Numbered from the stretch's first letter, positions 23,901-38,800 are shown. The stretch: 64,000 bases of DNA from Acanthochlamys bracteata (GCA_019914995.1 CM034144.1:6169489-6233488); one strand, 5' to 3'. The notes: generated by a model from the sequence alone, not told the origin. Program-made: numbers and translations.

Positions 23901-26064
23901 ATAAATTATTATCACTCAACAACAGTATGGTTATCATAAATTGAGTGATGTGGTCAGTAGGTGGGTGGTGAAAGTGATGAATGATTGGGTTGATGACTGG
24001 GGTCATCTACACAAACAACAAGCCTCCACCCTACCAGGTGCAATTGCCTGCATTGACGTAGTATTGAACTCCATACGAAGGCATAATCTTTTGTCAAAAG
24101 ATTTGGCAAATAGTTATAGAAGTTAACCTATGAAGTAACAAAAAATGTTCTGTAACAGAACTGTGCTAACAGTTAAATGACCCTGTATACCTTACTCCAT
24201 TACTTAGTGAGTACTAACTTTTGCATTGCAGCTATATCTGGTTATAAGAATGTGGAAATCAAAAAAGAAACTCAACATATTATCTACTCTTACTTTCTGT
24301 AATCATTAGTTTGCTGTGCACAGTGATTACCATAATGCATCTGCATATCATTATTGAGTGAGCAAGCAACAGAAGTAGGTCAGTAGTATAGTAGGGCCTG
24401 AAGAGCTCAAACTGTTACAAAAAGATGAAATTAACTATGTCAACACAGTATGGCTTGTCATTGCTATGGTTAGCAAAATTTAAATGTATCTTGCTGGTTA
24501 TGAAGTGCATATTCATCTTACTTTTTGCTGAACTATTTCACATATTTTTCCAATTGACATATTTTAGCGCTGATATCTTTCGCATTCTTGTCCCAATAGG
24601 TTGCTCGCTTCTGGCTTAGATGGTGCTATATACATTTGGGATAGACGGCTTAGTGATTCTCCATGTGTTGAGCTCACTAACATACAGAGCCAGCTCAACA
24701 GTCTTCAATTGGATACAGAAGAACGGGTCAGCACCCATATTTATCTATTAATTGTTAAGGCAATTAATGCAAATATTTAAGATTAATTTAGTACTAATAT
24801 TATATTTCCACATTTGACTTCGTTGTTACGCTTTCCTTATTCATTTGACACTGTTGTTGCTGTGTTTGTTGTTATGAACATCACGTGTGCTTTTTGTCAT
24901 TCTTGCTACCACTTTTTGAATGCTTAGAACGTTTGATGCTATAGAATTCTAGTTCTATAATTGAAGATCTCTGTAAGCTAATTTCTTAGTAATAAAGTAG
25001 TATTGCATTTTATAAATGAATCCCGATACCAACCGCTCAGACATGTTTGATACCTCTCATTTGCCACAGACTGAGTGCTAGCTGTGGTGTATCTGCCTGC
25101 AGGTTTATTTGATTTGCTATGTAAAGCACGGCATTTATCCCCTCTCCTTAGTCCTTACCTTGGTATTATGAATAGGCATCATGTGGCTTTTTTACCCCAT
25201 AGTGTGAATATTTTCTTAACTGAGAGTTAATATGGTTAGCTAGTGCTATAAGAAAGAACCAATCTGTATCAAATATTTCACTTTCCTTTATTTGCAAAAT
25301 TTACTGATTCATATACCATTGTACCAACAAGCCTGCAGATTTCTAATTCTTTCATCATCTGTGTGGAGAAACCATAATTCTTGTATTATGCAGATAGTTT
25401 TCGGAGCAAGCAGTCAGGGAATGATATATGCTTGGGATCTTCGAGGTGGGAGGACGTCACTTGCTTTTCAAAGTCATAATCAGGTGCAATGCACATATTG
25501 CATCTTCCAGACTACATATAATTATTCTAATATATCTTTGATTCATATTTCCTGTGTGTACTATTTGGTAGGTGTGGCAATTGCATGTTTTGCAGGACCA
25601 AAGCTTAAATCATAATTTTCTGAAACATAGCTAGCATGCCCAGGATTGACAAGATACGCTTTATTAGCTCGACCATGCTATTAAAATATTGGATTATCAC
25701 CTGCATATGCATGGAAAATATTCTCAGTTATCTTTTTGTTCTGTGAAAACCAATGCTCATCAGTCATTTTATTTTGATAAGTTATCATGACCTTAATATC
25801 TGATCCATATTCTGCTTATGAACAATGACTAGAGGATTTATGTATATAATGCATTTTCCACATCGTGCGTTTTCTCCCATGAAATTTTGAAATTTTAATT
25901 TTAAAGTCATTGTTAAATTGTAAAAAACTCCTTGATAAAAATGAAACCCAGAAAATACATAACAGCTCACATGATTGTTGAAGTTTATAGGATGGAAGGA
26001 ACTGAGTATTGAATGGTAGTGATGGCTAGAGCTGTTATATCAGGACAAGGAGTTAGAAGTCTCA

Positions 26065-26112
<48 letters not shown>

Positions 26113-28886
26113 TTTTTTTTCTGTACAAAACAGGATGGAGTTTTGGTCCTCTTATCATTATCTAAGTGCAGGCATGGTCTTATTTGAAGACTTTAATAAA
26201 CATATTTTTTCCTGTAATGGTATTACAACTAAATTCCTCAAAGGAGCTTACAGTATCTCTTAGTAAACAACGTCATTCTTGTTAATTACCACTACAAATT
26301 GTGAGTCTCTTACTTTTTGCAACTTTATTTGCCTGCTAACCGCTAACCATCCTTTTTCTTTCTACATGTTTGCATTGTCATCTAGGTATACTATCCACTT
26401 TTGTCATCAGTGAAGGTCTCTTCATTGCTAGAACAAATTCCATCACTGAAGGTAAACAGAAACAAACCTGTCTTTGTTAATGTAGTTGTCTGGATAAGTG
26501 ATCGAGTAAAATTTTAAAACAGTTCTATCATTATCTTTCTTCAGCCAATTTGCATGAAGATGCAGTAGACAACAACACTAACCAAGCATTGTCCCATGAG
26601 AAGGGCTCAGTTGCATAACATGCACTTAAACATACTTTCTACATGACCTATCATTTCCTCAGATTACTTCCTATGAAAGGCTTATGGTGTATTTATTCTT
26701 TAATACACACAAACTTTCAACAACAACTGAAAACACACTACCTTCTGAAGTTTTTTAGGGTCTATTAACACCATGCTTTGGTCTTTAGGATCTGATTTGG
26801 ATATCATGCTATGGCCTTTTAAGATCTACTATGGATGGCCATTATTTAAACCATTGAATATCATGCTGTGGCCTTTTAAGACTGCTATGAATGGCCATTT
26901 TTTGACCATTTAATGATCATAACGACTTCCATCCGATTGCATTTATGAATATACAACTGAGGAGCAAACTGATAAATGATCTTGGAGGAAAAATCATGAT
27001 TGTATGTGTAATCTATTGTATAATGCAAATTTTATTAGAATTACAACATACATTTGTTCTGTGATACCCTTTTGAATTGGAATCCATGCAAGTTTTATGT
27101 CAATACTTCATTTACTTTTCAGGCACAGACACATATATTGCCAAGAGAAATCTTTTCAATACGCTTCAATCCTTCTAGTCTCTGTCAGATAGCATTTCAT
27201 CTTGCTGACGGCTGGTATGCTGAGATGTAAATTGATCACGATCTTAATTCAAAATCGCAAAATGTTGATAGCTTAGCTGATGTTTATTCTCTGTTGGTTT
27301 TTCCTTTTTCTTTAATGCGTCATGCTACAATAGAATGAAATATTGTTTGCACTTGCTGGTTTTGTAGGTCTGGAGTATTAGATATAATCAGATTAAATAT
27401 AACACATATTCATTGCCCTCCACCTCCATTGTAAGTTCTAACATGCCTCTATTTGTGGTGACTATTTTATTTCTTGTCTACTTTGATGTCTATGTTCTCA
27501 TTAAGCAGGTATTGGAGCAATTTAATGATTAAGAAAGCAACTTGGCTTCCCACATGTTCGGTAGGAAGTTCTTGCATTCATGCTTTTATATTTCATATGG
27601 TTTCAATTTACTTGCTTGACTTGGCAAGGGCTACATGATGAAGTGACGACATGTGTAAATCACAATTATTGTTTTTACAGGTTTATGTGGTTGGCTCTTC
27701 CTCAGATGAAGGAGTGCACTTCTTAGATTTTTATCCCGACACAAGATCAGCTTGCCATGTAGACTTTGAGTAAGATAACTTGTCCCTTTTTTGTAACTGT
27801 TCTATTCCCAGTTTAGATGAAGCAAACTGTTTGTGTCAGTGTCCTTTAGAACAGGTCAAAAGCCATTCAGTACCATGAACTTACCTGGATGGCACATATA
27901 TACCATAAAAGATTGTTTTTTGGTTCATATCTGATGCATATTGATAAATGTATTTCGTATAGCTCAGCTGTTCAAATTCTATTCTGCACAGGCCTAACTA
28001 TTTTTTATGGATTGCAGTGAGAATGTGGTTGATTCCCTAGGGCAAAGGGGAAGATCTGGACGCAATAACTTTGTATCGTCAATGGAAGATGTTGTCGTTT
28101 GTTCTGCTCATCCCCTCAACGGAACTGTTGTAGCTGGAACGAGGGTTTGTTTTGTTATCAGAATAAGAACACAGTTTTTATACAAGCATTGCGTCACAAA
28201 TTTTCATTTCTCTTCATAGACTCTTTTTACTATTTCATTTCTAGGTACTTGCCTTGATAGATAATCTCTAATTGTTGTATGTGCATATTAAAGTTCATCC
28301 TCAAAGTTATCGGCCTCATGAAGTTTTCCAGTGAGGCTCATCCAATCTTTCTTATAATTTGGGGTCGTGAACTCAGATGCCCTGGATTGAACTTAGTTTT
28401 AAGTTGGGTGGGTGAAGTGACCTAGTGCCAATGACGCTCACAGTATCTAAAGCTTGAAGTGCACAGGATTGCCATTTCTGTATAGCCTTTTGATGGTTGC
28501 ACTTGATAATGAATGTAAAGCAAGTTCATTCTATGCAATGCAGTCTCAGCTATGGAATGGATGGTGAGGGTGTACAAAGTTGTGTTAAAATAGTCAAAGA
28601 TATTGGTGACTTTTACTGTAAATGTTATCCATAGTAGCAAAATCATGAGCTCTTCTTGTGCACTTAAAAGGTTTTTTAAAATCTTTTGACCTCAAAAGCT
28701 TTGTTTCTTTAGCTGATTGTTTGCATTCAGAATTTAATTTGTACATGCTGTGTTAGATAACTTTCTTATATTGGCAAACCTATTGCTGATATATATATAT
28801 ATATCGTTTGATTTCAGGAAAGTAATTTGCTGGTGTTTTCCCAAGAACAGAAGCCGTTTGAAGGATCTGATCGTATGACTGAATAA
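20959..28886 (+). CDS. WD40-repeat (transducin-like) protein, 18 exons
   Basis: WD40 beta-propeller protein of about 476 aa; a scaffold fold whose partners cannot be read from sequence. Exons: 20959-21026, 21131-21239, 21338-21391, 21473-21510, 21611-21644, 21813-21903, 22975-23066, 23472-23546, 23802-23896, 24600-24726, 25394-25483, 26386-26451, 27123-27214, 27368-27430, 27509-27560, 27681-27769, 28018-28144, 28818-28886. All phases agree and the frame stays open to the stop at 28884. WD-type strands are visible: DLDFDSKGVYLACVTQSGCF, LLASGLDGAIYIWDRR, VFGASSQGMIYAWDLRGG and VYVVGSSSDEGVHFLDFY. The short N-terminal Arg/Lys stretch (SRSIKSRWKK) precedes the propeller. The closest remembered relative is Arabidopsis At5g12920, of unknown function; its locus number is close to IRKI, the next gene here. 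Acceptor of exon 2 is a tandem TAGCAG. No lesion seen. Confidence 0.88.
26067..26113. repeat. Compound microsatellite (TA)n(CA)n
   Basis: An uninterrupted TA run passes directly into a CA run, inside an intron of the WD40 gene. Confidence 0.9.
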
Positions 28887-31335
28887 ACTTCTTTGAAACT
28901 CAATGCTGTCAGAAGTCTTCAAAGTTGAAGCGAGTATGAATATCAGTCCACTATCTGAAGCCTCACAACCTAATTAATCTTCAGTTCTCAAGGACAAGAG
29001 ATGTTTATTATCCGCATAAACGTATATTGCATTTTTGACCGAGCTGTAGAAGCTTGCCTTCTGGAGGAAAACAGGATGTCAGTTGATGCAAGGTTCAGAA
29101 GTTGCAAATATCTGCACAGCATCTGAAACACGGGATGTTCTTTCGGATATATTAACAGAAATTTTGTTTCTTCTTCTCCGTTTACCTATGTAAATATATC
29201 TATTCTGTACACTGGCTTAATTTTATCTCCACCTTCGAGTAATATTTAACTTTAAAGGTGAACAAAAATTCAATTTGAGTTATAGCTTCCTACTCACTGA
29301 GAACTGAACCTCAAGAATTTGTACTTTTCTTTTTGTAATGATTATTATGCTCACCAAATATTCCTACATGCATAGGACCGTATTTGGCATGTACTGTGGT
29401 TTGTCTACCTGGAAGATTTCTTTTTCTGATTGTTTGATAATTTGATTTGTAGCAGTTTCTCTTTTTTTCTTTGGCTTAAACTACTCTCAACTGCATGCTT
29501 GTCTGTCCAAATTTGGCTTATCTACCTAAAATCATATGTATAGAAACAACTTAAAAACTATATGATTATTAAGTTTAATTGAGTCAATGCTATGCTTATG
29601 TTCATGAGTTTGTTTTATATTTTAATATTCTTCTAATAATTGCATTTTCAAATTTGTTGAACTAAATATTTACAATAAAAAAGAAATAGAAAAGCTTCAA
29701 AAGCTTAGAAGGCTTTTTTATTTTTTTCATTGAGAACACCAAACAAACACAAGTGCTTAAAAGCAATCAACCACTATCTCATATTACTTAACTAATTATT
29801 CTCTTAATTCCATCTTTTGATTGAGAATTACTTTTAATTAATTAGTTAACAATACTATCATGCCATCATGTGGCTAGTGGAAGAGATGGAAAAGGAGGGG
29901 GTCCTAAATAAAGTTTCTTATTGGAAAGCTTTTAATTTCTTTGTTTTCTTTCTTTTTAGAACTCTTGTTTGAAAGCTTTTGGACACTTCTCACTTGTTCT
30001 TTTCTAACATTTATTTTGATCCTTCCTTTATCTCTTGTTTGAAAGCAAAAAAAAAAAAAGTAGGTTATATTTGGCATCCTTTTTAAAAAAAATTTTAATC
30101 TTTCAAGCTAAAAAAAAATTTCTTCTTCTATACTTCAAAAAACTTAAAACACAAAAAAGTTATACATTATTATTATTGTTATTATTATTTTTTTTTCAAA
30201 AATTAAAAAGTTTAAAAAGTTTTTTGTTAAAGCTCTATTTTTTTTAGTTATGCTAAAAATGCTCGTAATTATGTTATATATATCATGCCAATACATTTTT
30301 GTTCATTACTAATTATGTTAGAATTGAATTCAAAACCTAAAACTTTCAATTTTTAATTGTTTAATTTCAATACTATTCAGAATAATTAGTATAAAAATAT
30401 AACCAGAAAACCTAACTTCTATGTCACTCCTTTATTATTATGTTATATTATAAAATAATAATTTTAGTCATTCACAAGTAGGTTAAAAGAGTTTTTATTA
30501 ATTTCTTTTGAAAAGTTTGGTTTTATACGATCAAATTATTTAAGAGAGCTTCCTTTTAATCATTCAAAATAAGATTTTATTAGTAAATAATATTTGAATT
30601 AGTGGAGTAGGTTAATTAGTATGTATACAAGAAATCACTAAGATTAAAACTGCTGCAGCTTTTTTTTTTCTGCCTCTGATTTAATTTAAATCATATGCAT
30701 TCATTATTTTTGACTTGATTCAAACTTTTGAGAATGAGTAACGTGCTAATGTGTTGTTAATCAACTAAGCATTTGACTCAAAACTTTGTAGCACCACTTT
30801 TTTCTACTGATCATTAGATTTTTCAATTCTGAAAACCAGTTTTTTTTCAATTTCTTGAAGAACACAGGCAGCAACAAAAAAAAAATCATAAATTAAAATA
30901 AAATAAAAATCTTGTGGTGGTTAATTTTCTAACTTCTCAATTAACTGTGTTAACTTTCATTCTCTCTTCTTTCAAGATTCAGAATATATAATAAGTAAAG
31001 AAGATTCCTAACAAATTGTTTGTCTTCATTTCATTCTCTTCCTCTCATGTGTGTTTCAAGATTACTGTTAGCTACTCAATACTTCTACTACTACAAATTT
31101 GATATCTTTCCTTGTTTTTCACTTTTGTTTTCTTGGAAACAAAAAAAAAAGCAATCTCTCTTCGTATAAATCCTAACCATTTTCCAGAAAGATAAATCTT
31201 TCTAACAATTCTCTCAATTTTTAGCTGTTCTCTGAAAGATCAATCTGCCAAACTCTTTCTGCTAGAATTTTCAAGATTTCGTCATAGAAAGATTCAATCT
31301 TTGTTGGGTTTCTTTGAATTTGAAGTAAATTGATA
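28887..31335. other. Intergenic region between WD40 and IRKI genes
   Basis: Holds the 3' UTR of the WD40 gene, AT-rich spacer, and the IRKI promoter and pyrimidine-rich leader (from about 31000). The lysine/leucine-rich open frame near 30035-30247 comes from homopolymer runs and is not a gene. No tRNA or other RNA gene seen. Confidence 0.55.
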
Positions 31336-34300
31336 ATGACATCTTCTTCTTCAACTGGGTTTCATCAGCGACAAGAAATCCAAGCAGCTATAGCGAAAGC
31401 TGTCGAGCTTCGAGCTCTCCACGCTGCTCTACTCAACGGGAGCAGTCCTGCAGCAGCACAGCCGCTGAGGTCTCCCATTGCCGCCGTCTTACGTGGCACT
31501 GGGAATCATAACCAGCTCTCTGCGGATGACTACCCTGTGTTTAATCCGGTACATTCTTCTCTTTACTTTTAAGAGTCTTAATTCATATCTACTTCTATCA
31601 ATGGTTGTGTCTTATTTCTTGGATAGTTGAATGCATGGTAGTTAATCCTTTGTTGGAATTCAAGATCCGTAGCGATTCTTGTGAAGTTTTAAGAATTGGG
31701 TTGTTTTCATCTCTTTGAAATCGGAGTGTTGTGTAGTGATTTCTTTATTGGTGTTCTTCTTTTGTTGCTAGTTCTAATTCATATTTTCTGAATTGGGTTG
31801 TCTTCATTTCTTTGAAAGATTGAAGACCTTTGTGGTTTTTATGATTTGGCTATTTAGTTTTATGTGAAATTAAGCTACTGACTTTGGAATTTATTTAATT
31901 AAGGTCATAATTTCTTTCTTCTCCCGTCTGTTCTTGTACCCTTGGATTGTTCTTCTTGAATATTGAATTGTTTTGCTACACTAATGAACTTTAATTTTAT
32001 AAATACATCAATTTAGTGATGAACATTTGAATCTATTCATCCATTTTGACAACTATGCTATCACTTGCGACATCTTTATAGTTCTTGTTCATAGTTATCG
32101 GGTTCCTTTTTGTTGTGAAATTTCAGTAAACATCGTTTTGATTTTAGTTGGTTAATCTATCGAGAAACTTCATGTATCAGTTAATTGAGGGGAATGAACG
32201 AACTTGCCAGGGTTATAGGATACTTTTATACACACTTACCTTTTAACATTGTTATTATTGTATTGTTGATCTTTAGCTCCTTGCATTATCTAAATGTTTC
32301 TGTTGTGAACCTTTAAGTAGTGATATATTTTGTACAACACAATTGTTGAAGTGATCCAAATGTTGTTAATCATTATACTAAGTTGTTAGATCAGGTGGAT
32401 AACAGTCAGTGTTAGTTCATCGATTTAAACCAGTACAGGAACAACATAATAACTTAAGCATGTCCTAACATGTTTCCTCATTCCTGGTAAGTCTTCACTA
32501 TTTCCTAACATGCTTCCTCATTCCTGGCAAGTCTTCACTATTTTGTGATGGTATGTTTATCACACGGCTTCTATGACCTACTGATGGATATATGAGATAG
32601 CAGATGTAATTGATCACTTCCCACTTATTTCTACCTTGTAATTGTGGTGTATTTTGACATTTGCCTCATTACTACATTGTTTCTCTGATGTTTTGGTTCC
32701 AGTGACTACATAACATATTCTTCTAAAAGGTTTTTTTTTCCAGTGTTGCCTTAAGCAGAGTTACTTCTAGAGTAGAATGTTATGTCTTGAGAGCTCTTAG
32801 TTTTTTAGTTCCTAGTGCTAATTCTCTAATCAGAAGGTGTTGTGGTTTGTACAGAGTTATGAAGAGGAACATTTACCTGGATATCATCACATTCTCTCGG
32901 AGAATAGAAGAGCGTCACAGAACTTTAGTGACATTGGGCTGACCGGAGAAGCAAATGATGATGCGTCAGTCATTTCAGACAATAGAACGGAAAGCGGATA
33001 TCCTTCTTTGAATGGGGATCAACACATTTGCTCAGCCAATGATAGCGTCTCCAACGGAGGCTCACTTTTGAATGATTTATCAAAGAGGAGAATCAGAGCT
33101 GGAGACTGCAAGACAGTTGCAAGTCGCAATAGATGCAAGCCTGCTACGATTTCAAGAGAAAGTAATAGTGATTATGAAAATCCAAAGAATTTTGGAAATG
33201 TTGCGCCTTCAACAGTCATTCAATCATCTATGCAATCGCAGACAAAGAGTAGAGGGACTTCTTTTTCATGGCTGTTTCATAAAGTGCAGAAGAAAAGCAA
33301 GTCAGAAATGTCTCCGAACACAATGGACTCGGAGAACATGTCCCAACTTTTGAAGGAGTGGAGTGTTTTTTCGCTTGAATCTTTGAAGAAAGACCTACTC
33401 GAGGCCAATGAGAACAGGGACGCAGCTTTGCAAGAGGTTGCTGAAATGAAATCTACAATGAATGAATTGAAAGTGAAGCTGGCAAGCTTAGAATCATACT
33501 GCGAAGAGATGAAGAAGGCACTGAAGCAAGCAGTCAAAGGCAAAGAATCACAGTTTGTAGAAAGGTCTACTTTGTCGAAGACAGCGAAAGCCATAGGTGG
33601 AAGCAGAGATACCTCCCTGCCTGTGAGCCATGAGGTGATGGTGGAGGGCTTTCTTCAGATTGTGTCAGAAGCTAGGCTATCGATAAGACATTTTTGCAAA
33701 ACCCTGATCAACCAGATCGAGGAAACCGATGAAGATTTGATGTCGAAGCTGAATTCTCTCCTCCACCCATATCAGATTACATCAAGCAACAAGTACTCCA
33801 AAGGTGTGCAATATCATTTGGAAGCACTTATTAACCAGCATCTCTATCAAGATTTTGAAAATTGTATCTTCCAAAAGAATGGATCGCCAAAAATTCTAGA
33901 CCCTCAGCAAGATCGCCAGGAGAATTTCTCAGCATTTGTTGCTCTCCGCAACTTGAGTTTGAAGGAGGTCTTGAGAAAGGGAAGTAAGTACTACGGTGAA
34001 GAGTTCAGCAGGTTTTGCGATCAGAAGATGAATGCCATTGTTTCCGAACTGGATTGGTCCAGACCATGGCCAGAGTTGCTCCTTCACTCATTCTTTGTGG
34101 CTGCAAAATGTATCTGGTTGGTCCATCTTCTCGCTTTCTCATTTAATCCTCCTTTAGTGATCCTGAGGGCCGACGAAAACAGAGATTTCGACCAGACTTA
34201 CATGGAAGATATTCTTGGAGACAAGCATCAAGGAGATGCTCCTGCGCGTGTCAAGATCATGGTAATGCCTGGCTTCTACGTCCAAGACAGGGTTTTGAGA

Positions 34301-34336
34301 TGCAAAGTTCTCTGCCGGTACCGAACTATCCCATAG
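31336..34336 (+). CDS. IRKI: IRK-interacting protein (DUF641/GIL1 family)
   Basis: Plant-specific protein related to IRKI, a partner of the receptor kinase IRK, and to GIL1. Exons 31336-31548 and 32855-34336 join in phase 0 and give 564 aa. The ATG at 31336 (MTSSSSTGFHQRQEIQAAIA) is the first in frame. Seen in order: an N-terminal helix (IQAAIAKAVELRALHAALLNG), a long low-complexity polar region, a coiled coil at about residues 245-300 (heptads around ESLKKDLLEANENRDAALQE), then the DUF641 core with FLQIVSEARLSIRHFCKTLI and YFF-like SRFCDQKMNAIVSELDWSRPWP, ending MVMPGFYVQDRVLRCKVLCRY, the conserved C-terminus. The intron is 1.3 kb. It is next to the WD40 gene, as I recall for At5g12900/At5g12920. 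Intact. Confidence 0.88.
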
Positions 34337-35816
34337 TCTTTCTTTCATACACGTATTTTCAAAACATGACCAGAATCATGCAGGAACTCCTGAAAGGATC
34401 CTTCTGTTCATACATTTTGCAATCCTGGAGTTTTTCTATTCATCTTAAGTTGTACATCCGTTTTCTTCAAGCCTCTGAAATTTGAAGCTTCCTCTTGTGT
34501 CCTAGCAATAGAGAAAGGTTTTAATTTCTTCAAGGTGGCTTGTATTTGAATGTAAGTGCCATCTTTTTGTTGATAGTCCCAGTTTTATAACATGGCTTAG
34601 TGTTAGTGCGGTTAGTGCTGTTACGCTTGTCCCAGTTTTTAAAATTGCTAGTGTTTAACTAGCACTTCTTCTGCTAGTTTCAATGGAATTTTGGCCTTTT
34701 CTGTTAGTTTCCTCTTGAGAGAAAACTTTTTTTTTAAAGAACCTTCAAAAAAAAAGATGTACAACAAGCTGCTGGAGACAATGTAGAGACCAGAACCTTC
34801 AAAAAAATGAATATCTTCCAATAATGAGAGAAGAAACAATGAGAGAGAACTTGAGAGAGAACATGAATATCTTCCCTGTTTCATTCAACAATGAGAGAGA
34901 ACTTGATCTGTCTCCTGTTGGTATTTTGTAACAAATTTGTAACACTAGATAAATAACAAGACCTGCAAAAGCTTTCACCAATCATGCTTCCATTACATAT
35001 ACTGCACAATAGTGTTCTGCATGCTCTAAAATAGTATAAAAACTGCAAGAATAACATGCTCATGTTGTAATGACTGATGAGTTTGAAAACTACCTGGAGT
35101 CATGTAACTCTTGTTTCTCAAAGTTCTTCTGATAGTGAAATGAGACAGGGTGAACAAAGAGAAGAAGCATCAAGCAAACAAGCATTGATGACCCATTACA
35201 CGGAAAGGGGCTTGTTTCAAAGCATGCTATCAATTCTTGAAGGACAGACGCTTGAAATGGGCACAGAGGGCATATTGCTCCAAAACCTCAGGTGCCTTGA
35301 AGCGAACAATCCGACCAGCAGAGCCAGGACCTTGAACGGACCACATACAGCACCACCACTTACCAAGCAAAACATGAACAGCCCCTTCTCCCTAGGTCTC
35401 TCCATCCACGCAATGATCCTAACCGTTCACCTTGCTTGCCATGTCTCCGACCACAATCTGCACCGTTCCTGGTGTCAAACTCTGTCTAGCTCACCGGAAC
35501 TCACCGTGTAATATCTGACCATAGTCTGCACCTCTGAAGAAGGTACCCAAACTTCAAAGGCTTCTTGAGTTCAACTGTAAGATCTTCTCATTTCTTATAG
35601 TAATACAAAATTTTTGACAATACATAATTCTAATTTGGAATACTAAATTGTCAAAACTTTTTTGAAAGGTGTATTATATCATGATAATTATATCACATCA
35701 GGATAGTATACGAACATCGCAGAAATTTTTCCAGGTGATTCCGAAGTGCAACTGAGACTAGCTTTAATCTTCTACTTTCCATAAATCAGAGAACTCATCA
35801 GACTCCAGTCAGTTCA
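34337..35816. other. Intergenic region with an unassigned open stretch
   Basis: Contains the 3' UTR of IRKI and the downstream flank of the BRX1 gene. Around 35120-35515 the GC content rises and a frame of 144 codons is open on the plus strand; on the minus strand the same DNA gives fragments such as GRIVRFKAPEVLEQYALCAH. I recognise neither. It may be a decayed coding remnant or chance. Confidence 0.35.
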
Positions 35817-38800
35817 TCAATTCATGTTCCTTCTTTTCTTCGCTGTAATCTTCTTCGTGTACTTGCCTGCTTTCTTCTTCTTCTGGATTGGCCAAATCTG
35901 AAATAAATGACATAAAACATGATCAACTGAGCACAATAGAGAAAAAGAATGCAAATGTTGCCGCCCATCAGAATCTAAATATTGGAGGTTGTAGAACCTA
36001 GTATGGTCAACCCAATGAATACAAGTAAAAGTCCAAGGTGGCTTGGTAATGAGATAAATATACCACAAGTGATTTGGCAATAAGATTTTTCAAAGCTAAT
36101 GAGAAGTCAACTACAAGGTCATATAGACGATTGAAGAATTAGGACACAAGTTGCTGACAAACTAGTGAGCACCATGAAGATCAAAAAAGGCCAACTACTA
36201 TAACATACATTCACTTATTCAAGTACGCCTGAAGTAACATCTATTTGATAATACTATCAAAGAGTAACTATATTGGAAAATAAATAACAACACTCTTGAA
36301 TTCAAGATGCTAAAGCTAAGGAAAACTTACCTGGTTCGGTGATGCATAGTGTGGATTTCCATACAACATAGAACCGCCAAAGCTGCCACCCAATATCTTG
36401 ATTGGGTACAAACAAAATCTTGGACCAACCTATACAACAATTATATTGATATTGTCAACACAAAACAATGTAGGCATCCAACATAAACATCTCGATTGAA
36501 GACATATTTCACCTCTATGAGGGTCATTTGTTCGAGACCTCCACAGTCCACTTTATCAGTCTCGTGATGTGGAACAGAAATCTGAGGAAAAGTAGTTAAC
36601 TAATCGTAACCTTCTAACTTGAGACAGATAATGAATTAGTCTATCAACTACAGGAACTCGGGAAGAACATGCAACTAATAACAACAGAATCGTAACGAAA
36701 CACAATCTTGAATTGGGAATACATGAGATTAAGAACAGAAAAACACAGTTGTCATGAATACATTTTGAACTCCACTGTGAAGGGAACTTCCAATCCTTTT
36801 AAACTTCTGTAGATTAATATGAAAAGATAGATCCTTGACATCTAGAGAGAATTTATGACAATCACGAACGTGAATTTTAGTTCCTAAACACCACTTACAT
36901 TTACCAAACTATTGTGTCAAACTAAACAGATAAGAGATATAAATAGAGGGTCTTAAAAGAAAGATTTCAGTAACAAGAACCTAGCACCACTTATTAAAGT
37001 TCCCATCTTTCGAAGAAAATAATAACAATCCATCTATACTCATTCCAAGTAATATAATAATTCAGTCTTAAACGAACAATTCTCATAATAAGCCTCTCAA
37101 ATTTCAATTAATGCAATTCATCCATCCAGCTAAGGTATGTACTTATCCTTGAAAAACATGCTTTCATCATTCTTCCTAAAGCTGTCCTCTTCATTATTGA
37201 TAAACCTAATGGCTAATCAATACATCAACCATATAAGATACGCATTCAACAATATTTGTAGATATTGTATGGAGTTTGAGCTTAAACACTCAGCTCTATG
37301 CATAGAGGGAAGGAACGCAAAATTAATACATGGCAGTACCTCATAGTTTCTGAACCAAATGTGATCATCAACGATAGAGAAAACAAATACATGATCGTGG
37401 AAAGGTTTTGCCTTTCTGTGATCCTCCGGTGTTGCAAAAAACTGCATACAAGAAGGAACGGTAGTTTCAGAGACTCAAAGTCAACCAAAAAAAAAAAACA
37501 AACAAACTACAAGTACATAGAACAGAGCAAAAGGCCTTGCTTAAACACAAACAGAATTCCCATGAATCCATACACTACCTCAAATAAGACAAATAACTTC
37601 TCCTCCATTAGCAAAATAAAGTGATAACAAATACATCAAGTAATAGAAACCTGTGTTATGATTTCTTTCATTAGCTTCCAGCGGAGTTCTTTTTCAAAGT
37701 AGGAGGAGAAAGTCAATATTGGGCGTGAACCTTTAAGATGAATCCCAGTAAGCTTCAATTCCTCCATGGTATGCACTGTAGAGTGAAGTAATAAACAGCG
37801 TAGTTAGAGAAAGTTGAAATGACAGGAAGAAGAAATTTGTTAAGCTGTTACAGAATCATGCTATTCAATCAAGTGAAAACTAACTTATTGCATACTACCT
37901 CAGGATAAATAAGCGGGTAACGTCAATGAGAGTGGTGATTTACCTGCACTGACAAGGAACTTCACAGATGGTCCGCTAGGGGACTTGGCCATCCAGAGGT
38001 AAAGATCGTGATGCTTTCTGCACTGAAAATGCATGGACCAAACAAGAGATCAGGGAAGTTGTGATGTGGTAGAAAGTAAACGGTAAATTCTGTAGAATAA
38101 AATCTGTGTGAAACATGAGACACATGCCTCCTAATAAAAGCTTTATATTACAGCCATTAGCTGTGAAGCCTTTTTAAAATTACAGAGTGCTAGAAACACC
38201 ATTATCCACACACATCCTAGATCATAGGTTCACACCATCCTATTTGCAAGCAATTTACATTTCAATCTCCTGAATTGGTCTTTAGAAATGGACTATACAC
38301 ACTAGCAACCTTCTACTAACTTCAAAATATTGAAAAAAATGGAATGGTGACATCAAGAACTTTAAACCAGTGAAGGAACCAGAGAGTACTCACCTCAATA
38401 AACATGCAGGAGGAACAGTTCCTAAGTACGACTAGTTCATGTAGTGTTTCCCCTTTGCTTTCCTTTGACTCTATCTTGCTATCTTTCTTGCTGTGCAGTA
38501 ACAGGGCCACTATATCCATCATCAAACGCCGGTACCTTCAACCAAAGCAACCGAATCAAAACTTAGTAAAGGCAGGGGTATTAACAACATCGAAGTGAAC
38601 CTGAAGTAAAAGCAACATAAAAATAGCCGGACAATAACAATGGAACTATGTCAGCTTCAATACTACATAAAGAAACACGCATACCACAAAATGATTCAAG
38701 ATCCTTGGCATGTACAACAAAACAAACCAAAAACTAGGCAAAAATATATAATTAAAAAAATGAGATTTTTACGAACTTGTACCAGGTATACTGAACACAA

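Noticed and set aside
30035-30247. Lys/Leu-rich open frame in the spacer before IRKI
   Set aside because: Produced by runs of A and T; no family resemblance and no leader or splice context.
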